Counted from the stretch's first letter, positions 27,820 through 36,034 are shown. The stretch: 64,000 nucleotides of DNA from Haloplasma contractile (GCA_016841945.1 JAENYC010000001.1:1-64000), one strand, 5' to 3'. Numbers and translations: made by a program. Notes: generated by a model not told the origin, from the letters alone.

Positions 27820-28859
27820 TACGCCTCACCCCGTTCAAATAATCTTTGATGTAATTCATTTAACTTTTCATTAACATGCTCAGATTTTACAAAGAAATAC
27901 TCTTCGGTTTTAATCCCCTCATGTCTAATAATAGTGATTTTACTATATCCTTCCTCCCGTTCATAGGAAATATTTTTTTTGATTAGTTTCTCCATCCATA
28001 ATGCTTCATCTTCTATATGAACATAATACAGATGATCTATTTTATAAACATTTGCATCTAAAACCACTTCTTCTATTTTATACATAATAAAATCTTTTTT
28101 ATAAGATAAATTTGTTACTAATACTTCTTCATCCTTAACAATGGAATAAGCATTATAATCATTTATTGCGACAAAATGCAGGGGTATTTTATATCTACTA
28201 GCTAGTAATGCGCCTTTATCATGTAATATTTTTGAACCATTTCTAGTCATATCAACTAATACCTCAAAATTTAGTTTAGGAATTTTAATCGCATTAGGCA
28301 CTATACGTGGGTCTGCAGTAAAAACACCTTCTACATCAGAGATAATCTCAACATATAAAGCCTTTAATGCAACTCCTAAAGCAATAGCAGTAGTATCACT
28401 CCCCCCCCTACCTAAAGTTGACACTTCTCCTTCTAAAGTTAAACCTTGAAAACCGGGTATCACTAAAACATCATATTCAGATAACTTATCTAAGATATCT
28501 AAATCATTGATTTTAATAATATCGGCATTGCTAAAATGGTTGTTAGTGAGTATTCCAATTTCCTTAGTAGATAAGGATATTGCATTCACTCCATTTTCTA
28601 ATAAAAAATCTGTAAATACAATACTAGAAATAATCTCACCAACTGAAAGTAACCTATCTTGTTCTTTCTTTGACACATTGTTTTTTATTAAATTTTTTAA
28701 GGTATCGGTTGCGTAAGGGGTATTTCTTCCCATTGCCGATACCACACATAGCACTTTATGATTGAGTTTTAACTCTTTATTAATATGAACCAATGATTTT
28801 TTAAATCCTTCTATATCCCCTATCGATGTTCCACCAAATTTTTGTACTACGAGGTCCAT
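27819..28859 (-). CDS. dapG: Aspartokinase (dapG-like) with unusual, short regulatory region
   Basis: A 346-residue aspartate kinase, the first step to diaminopimelate, lysine and dipicolinate. The kinase domain (1-230) is well kept: VQKFGGTSIGDIEGF, VSAMGRNTPYATD, VIPGFQGLTLEGEVSTLGRGGSDTTAIALG, EIISDVEGVFTADPRIV and the KLNFEVLVDMTRNGSKILHDKGA end. Typical aspartokinases have about 400 residues with two ACT domains. Here the roughly 115 residues after 230 show no ACT signature that I recognise, so feedback control may differ. GGTGA lies 4 bases before the ATG. It overlaps dapA by one base; asd, its neighbour in B. subtilis, is missing. Confidence 0.9.
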   Translation of the reverse strand: MDLVVQKFGGTSIGDIEGFKKSLVHINKELKLNHKVLCVVSAMGRNTPYATDTLKNLIKNNVSKKEQDRLLSVGEIISSIVFTDFLLENGVNAISLSTKEIGILTNNHFSNADIIKINDLDILDKLSEYDVLVIPGFQGLTLEGEVSTLGRGGSDTTAIALGVALKALYVEIISDVEGVFTADPRIVPNAIKIPKLNFEVLVDMTRNGSKILHDKGALLASRYKIPLHFVAINDYNAYSIVKDEEVLVTNLSYKKDFIMYKIEEVVLDANVYKIDHLYYVHIEDEALWMEKLIKKNISYEREEGYSKITIIRHEGIKTEEYFFVKSEHVNEKLNELHQRLFERGEA

Positions 28860-28863
28860 CTTA

Positions 28864-29068
28864 TCACCAACCGAATGTCTTTTCTTTAAAGAATTCTTCT
28901 TCTATTTGTAAGCTCACACGATCCACTAAAGGATTTGCAATGATTATACAATTAATAAGAAAATTATCCTTTATAATTTTGTTTTACCACAAAAAATACC
29001 AGATTAAGTTTTTTATAAGCTTTATCTGATATCCGTGGTACTTCTAATATTTCATCTTTAATCGTCAC
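28864..29068 (-). pseudogene. Possible frameshifted small reading frame between dpaB and dapG
   Basis: Two short frames abut here. The first (GTG at 29068, VTIKDEILEVPRISDKAYKK...) runs to a TAA after 34 codons. The second, one frame away, ends ...DRVSLQIEEEFFKEKTFGW with its TGA lying inside the dapG ribosome site (TTGGTGATAAG). Removing one A from the AAAA run around 28977-28980 would join them into one product of about 67 residues. The stop overlapping the next ribosome site is what a real coupled gene shows. I do not recognise the protein, and it does not look like Asd. A TATAAT at 28943-28948 could instead mark a dapG promoter. Confidence 0.3.
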
Positions 29069-29079
29069 GTTTCATCAAC

Positions 29080-29652
29080 TCATTTATGATTACCAATAAT
29101 AATAGGTTGTATTTGTCTATTCATTAATGCATATCGAATGGTATCTTCAGTTTTATTAAAATCAGCCACTAAACTATTGGGTTTATCTTCTGGATTATCC
29201 TGACCAAATGGGACAAAATATATATTTTTAGAAACCATTAATTTCATTAAATTAGAACCATTTAAGCCTAATGCGTCATTACTTGAAACGCCTAAAATAA
29301 CAGGTTTATTATTTCTTAAAGTAGATTTGGCAGTCATCAATACAGCATTATCTGTTATGGCATTCGCTAGTTTACTTAAGGTATTTCCAGAACATGGTGC
29401 TATAAGCATACAATCAAAATAATTGATAGGACCATACGGTTCTGCTTCCTCTATGGTATACATGACTTTATCCTCAATGATCTGTTCTAGTTCCTCAATA
29501 AACTCAGGATGATTTTTTACAGACTCTGTTCCAAATAACTTAATGATAAAATTTTTTAATAGTAAATTTCTTATGATAGGTTCTAAATCCTTTATCTTTT
29601 CAAAAGATCCTGTTAACCCAATTGCAATTTTTTTTGCTTTATTTGTTTCCAT
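29080..29652 (-). CDS. dpaB: Dipicolinate synthase subunit B
   Basis: A 190-residue flavoprotein-fold subunit (SpoVFB) of dipicolinate synthase, which makes the spore-core DPA from dihydrodipicolinate. It keeps the family stretches IAIGLTGSF, AEPYGPINYFDCMLIAPCSGNTLSKLANAITD, STLRNNKPVILGVSSNDALGLNGSNLMKL and NIYFVPFGQDNP, so it looks functional. GGTGA lies 5 bases before the ATG at 29652, and another ATG is immediately upstream. It overlaps the end of dpaA by 14 bp, as expected for partner subunits. Confidence 0.93.
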   Translation of the reverse strand: METNKAKKIAIGLTGSFEKIKDLEPIIRNLLLKNFIIKLFGTESVKNHPEFIEELEQIIEDKVMYTIEEAEPYGPINYFDCMLIAPCSGNTLSKLANAITDNAVLMTAKSTLRNNKPVILGVSSNDALGLNGSNLMKLMVSKNIYFVPFGQDNPEDKPNSLVADFNKTEDTIRYALMNRQIQPIIIGNHK

Positions 29653-30472
29653 CATGCTCACCCCCAATAATATCATGATATATATAATGACCAATCAGTT
29701 CTCCAGCCGTTTTTGGCGCAATTTTTCCTGGAATACCTGGTAAAAGTAATGATTGTATGCCTACCTTTTTAGCATATTCGTGATCTAAACCATAAGGCGC
29801 ACTCGCTACATCTATGATTAATTGATGACTCATCTCTCTTAAAGTTGATGGATCAATAACTCTAAACGGTATTGTGTTAATGATAAAATCAAATCGATTT
29901 ATATTACTCTTTATTTGTTGAAGCGTCAATACATCGAAATCACATATTTTTGCATGAAGCATATCCTTCTCATGTCGACAAGAAACGGATATATTTGCTT
30001 TTAATTCTTTTAATACCTTTGATGAAATTTGACCCAATTTACCATAGCCAATTATTAAAATATTGCTGTTATAAATCGCCTTTTCGCTATGATTAACAAT
30101 TGCTTCAATAATTCCTTCCGTCGTGATATAATTATTTTTTAAAGCAATTTCATCTGTTAAGTAGGTTTTTATCTGAATATGATTTAATTCACACATATTT
30201 TTAATTTCATTATTTAATAATCCAGTATAGATACATTTTCCTTTTAACTTTTTTAAATAATTTTCTGTTATTTTTATATCTGTTCCATCAATTACCAATT
30301 GATTATTTAATCCTCTAATCGGTAATATGATATACTCCGTATGATTATCTTCTATCTCATAATAAAAGTGTAATTCATCTGTCACTACTTTAATATCTAG
30401 TAGCCCCTCTAAATATTTCATCATGTATTCCATTCTTTTATCCTTATTTTTCACTATTACAACTTTAGACAT
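29639..30472 (-). CDS. dpaA: Dipicolinate synthase subunit A
   Basis: A 277-residue NAD(P)-dependent dehydrogenase subunit (SpoVFA). The dinucleotide fold is seen at ILIIGYGKLGQISSKVL, and the C-terminus has the family hallmark LLLPGIPGKIAPKTAGELIG after DFIINTIP and LIIDVASAPYGLD. In B. subtilis this enzyme works in the mother cell late in sporulation. An AGAAGGTGAG ribosome site precedes the ATG. The N-terminal 90 residues are more divergent. With dpaB and dapA it implies the ability to make dipicolinate, provided Asd is encoded elsewhere. Confidence 0.93.
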   Translation of the reverse strand: MSKVVIVKNKDKRMEYMMKYLEGLLDIKVVTDELHFYYEIEDNHTEYIILPIRGLNNQLVIDGTDIKITENYLKKLKGKCIYTGLLNNEIKNMCELNHIQIKTYLTDEIALKNNYITTEGIIEAIVNHSEKAIYNSNILIIGYGKLGQISSKVLKELKANISVSCRHEKDMLHAKICDFDVLTLQQIKSNINRFDFIINTIPFRVIDPSTLREMSHQLIIDVASAPYGLDHEYAKKVGIQSLLLPGIPGKIAPKTAGELIGHYIYHDIIGGEHDGNK

Positions 30473-30561
30473 TATAACTCACCTTCTATATTACTTTCAT
30501 ATTATTTTATGAGATGTATTATCTTATGGTGACATTATAATTTATTAATGATAATTATGAT

Positions 30562-30577
30562 TTTAGCACACACTAAA
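30562..30577. promoter_or_regulatory. Operator-like element TTTAGCA-N4-CTAAA, copy 1
   Basis: TTTAGCACACACTAAA has palindromic arms TTTAG/CTAAA and matches 12 of 16 positions of the palindrome in front of the DUF1847 gene, sharing TTTAGCA-N4-CTAAA. It sits 3 bases upstream of a plus-strand TATAAT, in the usual spacer position for repressor binding. Confidence 0.4.
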
Positions 30578-30631
30578 TCTATAATAAACGCCCAGTCTAT
30601 AAAAATGTGTGTGTGCGGATGACTCAAATAA

Positions 30632-30662
30632 TAAAAAAAACCTTAAGATTTTTTATCTTAAG
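30632..30662 (-). terminator. Orphan terminator-like hairpin upstream of dpaA
   Basis: Stem CTTAAGAT/ATCTTAAG with a T5 loop and, on the minus strand, a run of eight T. No minus-strand gene ends here, since the DUF1847 gene already has its own hairpin further upstream. It may insulate dpaA from read-through. Confidence 0.5.
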
Positions 30663-30744
30663 AAATTATTATATATTTACATTTTTAAGTATAAATGGTA
30701 ACATTATGATAAAATAGAGTTTTATGAGAAAGGATGAAGTTAAT

Positions 30745-30951
30745 TTGGATTGTATTTATTGTAAAAGTTCTAATGTGATAAAAAACGTCATTATAACTGG
30801 TGGTAATCACATGCATCCTACTGGTATCGTTTATACTGAAAGAAAAATTTGGACAAAAACCGAACCTATTATTGGTGAAGTATGTAAAGATTGTGGTAGT
30901 ATTCGATTATATGTCCAAAATACAAATAGGAACTGGAAACAACATAAATAA
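30745..30951 (+). CDS. Small zinc-ribbon protein
   Basis: A 68-residue protein with two CxxC knuckles (DCIYCKS and VCKDCGSIR) 30-odd residues apart, the layout of a zinc ribbon, followed by a short basic C-terminus (NRNWKQHK). Its role is unknown. I favour the TTG at 30745 because AAAGGATGA lies upstream. The ATG at 30724 has no clear ribosome site and would be only about 14 bases after a TATGAT -10 box. It is one of only three plus-strand genes, and a bidirectional terminator follows. Confidence 0.65.
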   Translation: MDCIYCKSSNVIKNVIITGGNHMHPTGIVYTERKIWTKTEPIIGEVCKDCGSIRLYVQNTNRNWKQHK

Positions 30952-30969
30952 TTTAATCTCATTAATACT

Positions 30970-31004
30970 AAAGAACAAATTATTCAATATAACTTGTTCT
31001 TTTT
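30970..31004. terminator. Bidirectional terminator
   Basis: Stem AAAGAACAA/TTGTTCTTT between the convergent zinc-ribbon (+) and DUF1847 (-) genes, with a T run on the plus strand. Confidence 0.75.
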
Positions 31005-31018
31005 CATTTTAAAAGATT

Positions 31019-31642
31019 CTATTTATGAAGTTTTGACTTATAATAACTATTTTCTAAATAAATAGCGCCTAGTGGATTATGCGCTAATACTCTATCCTTT
31101 ACCGCAAATGTAGTAACAAGTGCTTCAGAATATTTAATAAATAAGGAATCGTGTCCGACACATAAGCCAAGTATTACATTTAACTCTGTCTTGGCCTTAT
31201 TTAAAAGTTTAGCTTGCATAATCGGATTACACATTGCTTCATATGTATGCGGTCTTATCTTTTCATTTTCTTTTATACCGATATGTTCTTTAGGAATACT
31301 ACCATTTTTACAAACAACAGAGACAACCTCAAAATGATGCTCTTTAAGTATTTTAGCTAAAACTTGTGCTTCATGACTTAAACCCACACAAAACACGATG
31401 CCTAATTTTTTAAAACCACATCTTTTCGCAAAATCTATCGTCTCTTCTAAGCGGGTTTTTTGGCAATATCCACTACTTTCAACGAGTGCTGATTGATAAG
31501 ACAATAAAGCATTTTTTTCCTCAAGATACAATGCCTTTACTTCTTCAATCAACTCTTGTTCATGACTTGGACAATTTTTATTTGCATCCTCTATATCCCC
31601 TGTTTGGCAATACTTATCTTTACAATATGCACAATAATACAT
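31019..31642 (-). CDS. DUF1847 domain protein (Cys-rich, probably metal-binding)
   Basis: A 207-residue cytoplasmic protein of the DUF1847 family. The N-terminus carries a cysteine cluster (YYCAYCKDKYCQTGD, then NCPSHEQ), and more cysteines recur in conserved places (RCGFKKLGIVFCVGLSHEA, MCNPIMQA, LGLCVGHDSLFIKYS). Function is unknown; metal or Fe-S binding is inferred from the cysteines. The ATG at 31642 has AAGGAG 6 bases before it, better than the ATG five codons upstream. Transcription is driven by a consensus promoter with a 20-bp palindrome at the start site, so it is probably tightly repressed. Confidence 0.85.
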   Translation of the reverse strand: MYYCAYCKDKYCQTGDIEDANKNCPSHEQELIEEVKALYLEEKNALLSYQSALVESSGYCQKTRLEETIDFAKRCGFKKLGIVFCVGLSHEAQVLAKILKEHHFEVVSVVCKNGSIPKEHIGIKENEKIRPHTYEAMCNPIMQAKLLNKAKTELNVILGLCVGHDSLFIKYSEALVTTFAVKDRVLAHNPLGAIYLENSYYKSKLHK

Positions 31643-31661
31643 CTTCTTCTCCTTCATTATT

Positions 31662-31681
31662 TATTTAGCATATGCTAAATA
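31662..31681. promoter_or_regulatory. 20-bp perfect palindrome, operator of the DUF1847 gene (copy 2 of the shared element)
   Basis: TATTTAGCATATGCTAAATA is fully self-complementary and lies directly downstream of the -10 box, over the expected transcription start. A repressor dimer bound here would block transcription. The core is shared with the element at 30562-30577. Confidence 0.65.
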
Positions 31682-31682
31682 T

Positions 31683-31711
31683 ATAATAGATGATTCAGCT
31701 ATAAATGTCAA
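31683..31711 (-). promoter_or_regulatory. Promoter of the DUF1847 gene
   Basis: TTGACA (31706-31711), a 17-bp spacer and TATTAT (31683-31688) on the minus strand. The -35 lies inside the end of the nucleotidyltransferase gene. Confidence 0.75.
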
Positions 31712-32093
31712 AGGTATTAAAGTAATTCTTTTTATCAACGATTATTTTATATACATCAAATAATACACGTTTAGTACCATCATCTAGTGGTTTTTTAATC
31801 CAAATCGGTGTTGTAATACCAAATTCTACTTCTAACTGATTTTGTTCATACCATACTCTGATTGAGGTAACACGCCCATAATATTCAATTTGATAGTTTT
31901 TAACCGTTCCAAAAACATCAAAAAAGCGTTGTTGAAGATATTTTTCTTTATTTGTTGTAATCATCACTAAATCAACATCTGATTGAGCCTTTTCATCTCC
32001 TCTTGCATATGAACCAACCAATAAAACGGCATCGATATCATTCATTTCATTAGACCATTTTTTAACTTGATTTATAAAATGACTGATATTCAT
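31695..32093 (-). CDS. Small nucleotidyltransferase-domain protein
   Basis: A 132-residue protein with the polymerase-beta nucleotidyltransferase signature VLLVGSYARGDEKAQSDVDLVMI (GS-x10-DxD), residues about 23-45, and later a third acidic residue in LEVEFGI. Domains of this size occur as MNT antitoxins beside HEPN toxins, or as stand-alone proteins. No HEPN gene lies next to it: the neighbours are a membrane protein and the DUF1847 gene. The substrate is unknown. AAAGG is 6 bases before the ATG, and it follows the membrane protein gene by 3 bp. Confidence 0.8.
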   Translation of the reverse strand: MNISHFINQVKKWSNEMNDIDAVLLVGSYARGDEKAQSDVDLVMITTNKEKYLQQRFFDVFGTVKNYQIEYYGRVTSIRVWYEQNQLEVEFGITTPIWIKKPLDDGTKRVLFDVYKIIVDKKNYFNTFDIYS

Positions 32094-32096
32094 ATA

Positions 32097-32474
32097 CTAC
32101 CTTTGATTTATAAATAAATAGTAAAATAAAAAACCAGCAGATATCAAAGTCAAAAAAGGTGTAACAAGGTGAATGATAGAGAAAATGTGATAAGAGGTAT
32201 CCTCCCGACTTAATAAAGCACCAGAAACAAATAATATGATCACAAAAATACCAGATAAAACGAATAAAAAGAGATATAGTGAATGAAATTCAATATTTTT
32301 TAATAAACTTCTTATTATAACAACGGAATAAATAACAGAAGCTAGTGCTATTAATTTATGAAGTGTCATGATGATTTGATTGAGTGGTTTTCCAAAATGA
32401 CTAAGCCAAAAACCACTCATTATTGTTAATATATAAAGTAAGGTGAGTACGACCACTTTTTGTATGAAACTCAT
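32097..32474 (-). CDS. Small four-helix membrane protein of unknown function
   Basis: A 125-residue protein that is almost entirely membrane-embedded, with four predicted helices at about 5-25, 37-55, 66-88 and 98-121. Histidines occur in or near the helices (LSHFGKP, MTLHKLIA, YHIFSIIHL). I do not recognise a family; the overall shape recalls small cytochrome b561-like four-helix proteins, but that is only a resemblance. It sits between a zinc-knuckle membrane protein and the nucleotidyltransferase in one likely operon. Confidence 0.7.
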   Translation of the reverse strand: MSFIQKVVVLTLLYILTIMSGFWLSHFGKPLNQIIMTLHKLIALASVIYSVVIIRSLLKNIEFHSLYLFLFVLSGIFVIILFVSGALLSREDTSYHIFSIIHLVTPFLTLISAGFLFYYLFINQR

Positions 32475-32495
32475 ATGTACCTCCCTATTAATGTT

Positions 32496-33344
32496 TTACT
32501 TCACATTCATATATTTAAATTGACGAAGAATTGGTAATAATCCGATGATCGACATTAATAATCCTAATTGTAATGTTAGTAATAATTCTCGATTTGTGTT
32601 TGTAAATAATTCACTCAATGTAATATTATTAATGACTAAGATGAGTATTTCGGAAACAATGGTGACAATGATTGTAGCCAAAGCAATAAGTAATTTTGTA
32701 TTTTTAGTGAGTTTACCATTAAACATTAAATAAAATTTAAATGCAAAACTTGCAAATAAGAAGGTGATAAATCCAACAAACCAACTATAATCCCCTAACA
32801 ATATCCAAGGTATACTAATAATGAATGTTCCAATCAATGCACCTAAAAAACCGCGATCCTTTTTAGGTCCTTCCTTCTCTTTTTCTTTCTCTATCCCTTC
32901 AATTGCTTTATCATAACATGATTGATGCATATAGTATTGTATTCTAGTGATTTTTATTTTTTTATTTGCATTGTCTTTTCCACAAAATATACAATGTTTT
33001 CCAACGGCTATTTGTTGTTCTTTTAAAAATTTGGTTACAGTGTTAATAATATCTTTTAACATTTCAACAGAAATTGATGTCAACCCTTCTTTTACCTTTA
33101 AGATTAATACCGTATTATCAAAAGAAATACGAACCAGTTTGAACTCTTTCTTTTGGAGCTTCAAATAATTTAAGACTCTCTTTTTTTCCTCCTCTGTAAT
33201 AGAAGGTAACGGAATAATAAAATACTTATATCTTTTGTCCTGGTATATGGTGATTAAATAATCATTTTCTAGTCCATAGGCAACATTTTTCTCAATTTCA
33301 TATTGATTCTCTCTTAAATATGATTGATATGATGTATTTGACAT
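32496..33344 (-). CDS. Membrane protein with a cytoplasmic Cys-knuckle, unknown function
   Basis: A 282-residue protein in two parts. Residues 1-110 are soluble (YFIIPLPSITEEEKKRVLNYLKLQKKEFK...). A putative zinc knuckle follows: HCIFCGKDNANKK near 119 and HQSCYDKA near 141, giving C-x2-C and H-x3-C ligands. A charged EKEKEKEGPKKDRG hinge leads to about four transmembrane helices (170-275). No family is recognised. A TGGTATAAT extended -10 lies just upstream, after the pnp terminator, so it probably heads the operon down to the nucleotidyltransferase. Confidence 0.7.
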   Translation of the reverse strand: MSNTSYQSYLRENQYEIEKNVAYGLENDYLITIYQDKRYKYFIIPLPSITEEEKKRVLNYLKLQKKEFKLVRISFDNTVLILKVKEGLTSISVEMLKDIINTVTKFLKEQQIAVGKHCIFCGKDNANKKIKITRIQYYMHQSCYDKAIEGIEKEKEKEGPKKDRGFLGALIGTFIISIPWILLGDYSWFVGFITFLFASFAFKFYLMFNGKLTKNTKLLIALATIIVTIVSEILILVINNITLSELFTNTNRELLLTLQLGLLMSIIGLLPILRQFKYMNVK

Positions 33345-33390
33345 TGTTTCACTCCTTATAATTCTTGAAATTATTATACCACAAAGTAAT

Positions 33391-33415
33391 AAAAAAGCAT
33401 ATGAATCATATGCTT
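33391..33415 (-). terminator. Terminator of rpsO-pnp
   Basis: Stem AAGCATATGA/TCATATGCTT overlapping the pnp stop region, with a T run on the minus strand. Confidence 0.8.
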
Positions 33416-35504
33416 AATCACCTTTAATAGCTGCTTTTCTCGAAAGATTAATTCTATTTTTGTCATCAATATCAGTCACTTTTACAATAATTTCATCACC
33501 GATACTCACGACATCTTGTACTTTTCCAACTCTTTCTTTATCTAGTTGAGATATATGAACCAATCCTTCAGCACCTGGGAATATTTCTACAAATGCACCG
33601 AACTTTTCAATTCGAGTGACTTTACCAGTATATATAGCACCAACAATGACTTCGCGAACGATATCTTCAATAATTTCAATTGTTTTATCAATGTTTTCAT
33701 AATCTTGATGCATAATAAAGACTCGACCATCTTGCTCTATATCTATTTTAACACCAGTTTGGTCGATTATCGCATTGATTTGTTTTCCGTTAGGACCAAT
33801 AACATCTCTAATTTTATCTGGATTTATACGCATCATTTTTACTTTAGGTGCATATTTTGATAATTTAGGACGAGGTTCAGAAATTGTTTCTTCCATATGA
33901 TTTAAAATTTCTAACCGTCCTTTCCTAGCTTGAACGAGTGCTTCATGTAATATTTCTTTACTTAATCCAGCAATCTTAATGTCCATTTGAATCGCTGTTA
34001 CACCTTTTTTCGTTCCAGCTACTTTGAAATCCATATCACCTAAATGGTCCTCTAAACCTTGTATATCCGTTAATACAGAATAATAATCTCCATTTTTTAT
34101 AAGCCCCATCGCTATTCCTGCAACAGGTGCTTTGATTGGTACACCAGCTGCCATCATTGCCATTGTGGATGCACAAATAGATGCTTGTGAAGTGGAACCG
34201 TTAGATTCAAGTACTTCAGAAACTAAACGAATGGTGTACGGGAAATCATCTTCATTTGGTACTACTTGTCTAAGTGCTCTTTCACCTAAAGCACCATGCC
34301 CAATTTCTCTTCTTCCTGGTCCGCCATATCTACCAGTTTCACCAACAGAAAATGGAGGGAAATTATAATGATGCATGAACCGCTTTAATTCTTCTTCTTC
34401 TAAACCATCTAATTTTTGATGTTCACTGATTGAACCTAGTGTACATGATGATAAAACTTGTGTTTGTCCTCTAGTAAATAGACCAGAACCATGTACACGT
34501 GGTAAAACATCTATTTCACTCGATAATTTTCTAATTTCATTAATTTTTCTTCCATCAGGTCTAACTTTTTCTTCAGTGATTAACCGTCTAACTTCTTCTT
34601 TCACTATATTACTAATTACTTCTTTTACTTGTTTTAAGACTGTTTCATCAGCTTCTTCTTTTTCATATAAAGCAAGTACTTTCTCACTTATTGCGTCAAT
34701 ACTCTGTTTACGTTCCTGTTTATCTACTATTTTAACAGCCTCTTTTACATCTTTCTCGACTAAGTTTCTTACTCGATCATCAATCTCTTTTGGAACCTGA
34801 TAAAGTTTTAGTTCCATTTTTTCTTTTCCAACTTCATTCATAATTTCTTTTTGAAAATCAATTAATTTTTTTAATTCTTGATGTCCAAACATAATCGCAT
34901 CTAGTATATCTTCCTCAACCACTTCTTGAGCACCAGCTTCAACCATATTTACAGCTTCACTTGTACCAGCAACCGCTAAATCAATTTGCGTTGTTTCCTT
35001 CTGTTCCATCGTTGGATTGATCACAAGTTCATTATTTACTTTTCCAACATACACACCAGCAATAGGTCCATTAAATGGTATGTCTGAAATCATTAAAGCA
35101 AGTGATGAACCAAACATCGCTGTCATTTCAGGTGAACAATCATGGTCAACCGACATAATATAATTTATAACTTGAACATCATTACGGAAACCTTCAGGAA
35201 ATAATGGACGAATCGGTCTATCGATTAATCGACCTGCTAACACAGCATGTTCAGTTGGTCTACCTTCACGTTTTATAAAACCACCTGGTACTTTCCCTAC
35301 TGCATATAAACGTTCTTCATATCCTACCATTAATGGGAAAAAATCTAAATCTCTTGGTTCTTTTGATGCAGTAACAGTAGACAGAACTACAGTATCTCCA
35401 TAACGTACGAGCACTGCACCATTAGCTTGTTTGGCCAATTCTCCATGTTCTACAACGAGCTTTCTTCCCGCAAATTCTAATTCAAAAATCTTTTTTTCAC
35501 TCAT
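33414..35504 (-). CDS. pnp: Polynucleotide phosphorylase
   Basis: A 696-residue phosphorolytic 3'-5' exoribonuclease. Two RNase PH domains (1-140 and 300-540, the second with RGQTQVLSS and [15 protein letters not shown]) flank a helical domain. The C-terminal KH domain ([23 protein letters not shown]) and S1 domain ([33 protein letters not shown]) bind RNA. Full length for the family. It follows rpsO with a hairpin between, the standard rpsO-pnp arrangement. Confidence 0.98.
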   Translation of the reverse strand: MSEKKIFELEFAGRKLVVEHGELAKQANGAVLVRYGDTVVLSTVTASKEPRDLDFFPLMVGYEERLYAVGKVPGGFIKREGRPTEHAVLAGRLIDRPIRPLFPEGFRNDVQVINYIMSVDHDCSPEMTAMFGSSLALMISDIPFNGPIAGVYVGKVNNELVINPTMEQKETTQIDLAVAGTSEAVNMVEAGAQEVVEEDILDAIMFGHQELKKLIDFQKEIMNEVGKEKMELKLYQVPKEIDDRVRNLVEKDVKEAVKIVDKQERKQSIDAISEKVLALYEKEEADETVLKQVKEVISNIVKEEVRRLITEEKVRPDGRKINEIRKLSSEIDVLPRVHGSGLFTRGQTQVLSSCTLGSISEHQKLDGLEEEELKRFMHHYNFPPFSVGETGRYGGPGRREIGHGALGERALRQVVPNEDDFPYTIRLVSEVLESNGSTSQASICASTMAMMAAGVPIKAPVAGIAMGLIKNGDYYSVLTDIQGLEDHLGDMDFKVAGTKKGVTAIQMDIKIAGLSKEILHEALVQARKGRLEILNHMEETISEPRPKLSKYAPKVKMMRINPDKIRDVIGPNGKQINAIIDQTGVKIDIEQDGRVFIMHQDYENIDKTIEIIEDIVREVIVGAIYTGKVTRIEKFGAFVEIFPGAEGLVHISQLDKERVGKVQDVVSIGDEIIVKVTDIDDKNRINLSRKAAIKGD

Positions 35505-35617
35505 GTTTTAACTCCTTTTTCCGAATCTTTCCTAATAATAATACCATAAATACATTCCTTTTTTTATAGTTTGAGACTTTTTTTAAAAAAATATTTCTTT
35601 TTTTAAAAATCATTAAA

Positions 35618-35644
35618 AAAGCTATATACCAAGTATATAGCTTT
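35618..35644 (-). terminator. Hairpin between rpsO and pnp
   Basis: Stem AAAGCTATATAC/GTATATAGCTTT with a CAA loop just after the rpsO stop, followed by A/T-rich sequence. It is probably a partial terminator or RNase processing site. Confidence 0.65.
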
Positions 35645-35651
35645 ATCCAAA

Positions 35652-35921
35652 TTAGTGACGTAATCCTAATTTTTTAATAACATTACGATAACTTTCAATA
35701 TTATTGTTTTTCAAATAAATTAAAAGATGTTTACGTCTACCAACTTTTTTAAGTAATCCACGACGGGTATGATGATCTTTCTTATGACTTTTTAAATGTT
35801 CATTAATACGATTAATTTCAGTTGTTAAAATCGCAATTTGAACTTCAACAGAGCCAGTATCGCCTTCGTGAATCGCAAATTCTTTAATAATTTGCGTTTT
35901 TTCTTCTTTTGATAAAGCCAT
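35652..35921 (-). CDS. rpsO: 30S ribosomal protein S15
   Basis: An 89-residue S15 of standard length. It shows the canonical helices: [58 protein letters not shown] and [11 protein letters not shown]. It binds the central domain of 16S rRNA. GGAGG lies before the ATG. It has its own promoter inside the end of ribF and a leader of about 80 bases. Confidence 0.98.
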   Translation of the reverse strand: MALSKEEKTQIIKEFAIHEGDTGSVEVQIAILTTEINRINEHLKSHKKDHHTRRGLLKKVGRRKHLLIYLKNNNIESYRNVIKKLGLRH

Positions 35922-35959
35922 TTTTAACCTCCTATATATATTTTATGTCACATTTATCA

Positions 35960-36034
35960 AAGCTTACGTCGGAGTATCGATAAGCCTAGATAAAAGCCTT
36001 TCTTCATTTTACACGATATTTCCGCTATTATCAA
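35960..36034 (-). promoter_or_regulatory. Promoter and leader of rpsO
   Basis: TTGATA (36029-36034), a 17-bp spacer and TAAAAT (36006-36011) on the minus strand, overlapping the end of ribF. The transcribed leader can form a hairpin with GGCTTA/TAAGCT arms around 35963-35990. In other bacteria S15 represses its own mRNA through such leaders, so autoregulation is plausible but unproven here. Confidence 0.55.

Larger units (their letters stand above)
30473..30723. other. Intergenic regulatory region between divergent dpaA and the zinc-ribbon gene
   Basis: About 250 bases with no protein-coding signal. It contains a TATAAT on the minus strand (30534-30539) that could serve dpaA, without a good -35. 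It also has the operator-like TTTAGCACACACTAAA (30562-30577), a plus-strand TATAAT right after it (30580-30585), a complementary pair GCACACAC/GTGTGTGC (30566-30573 and 30609-30616), a minus-strand terminator-like hairpin and a plus-strand TATGAT (30705-30710). No known riboswitch class was recognised. Confidence 0.5.

Noticed and set aside
27819-30723. Lysine riboswitch or other known riboswitch upstream of dapG or dpaA
   Set aside because: No L-box core or extended conserved leader was visible, and the hairpin before dpaA is too far upstream to act as its expression platform.
31695-32093. HEPN/MNT toxin-antitoxin pair
   Set aside because: The nucleotidyltransferase is present, but neither neighbour has the HEPN RX4-6H motif or a suitable size and fold.
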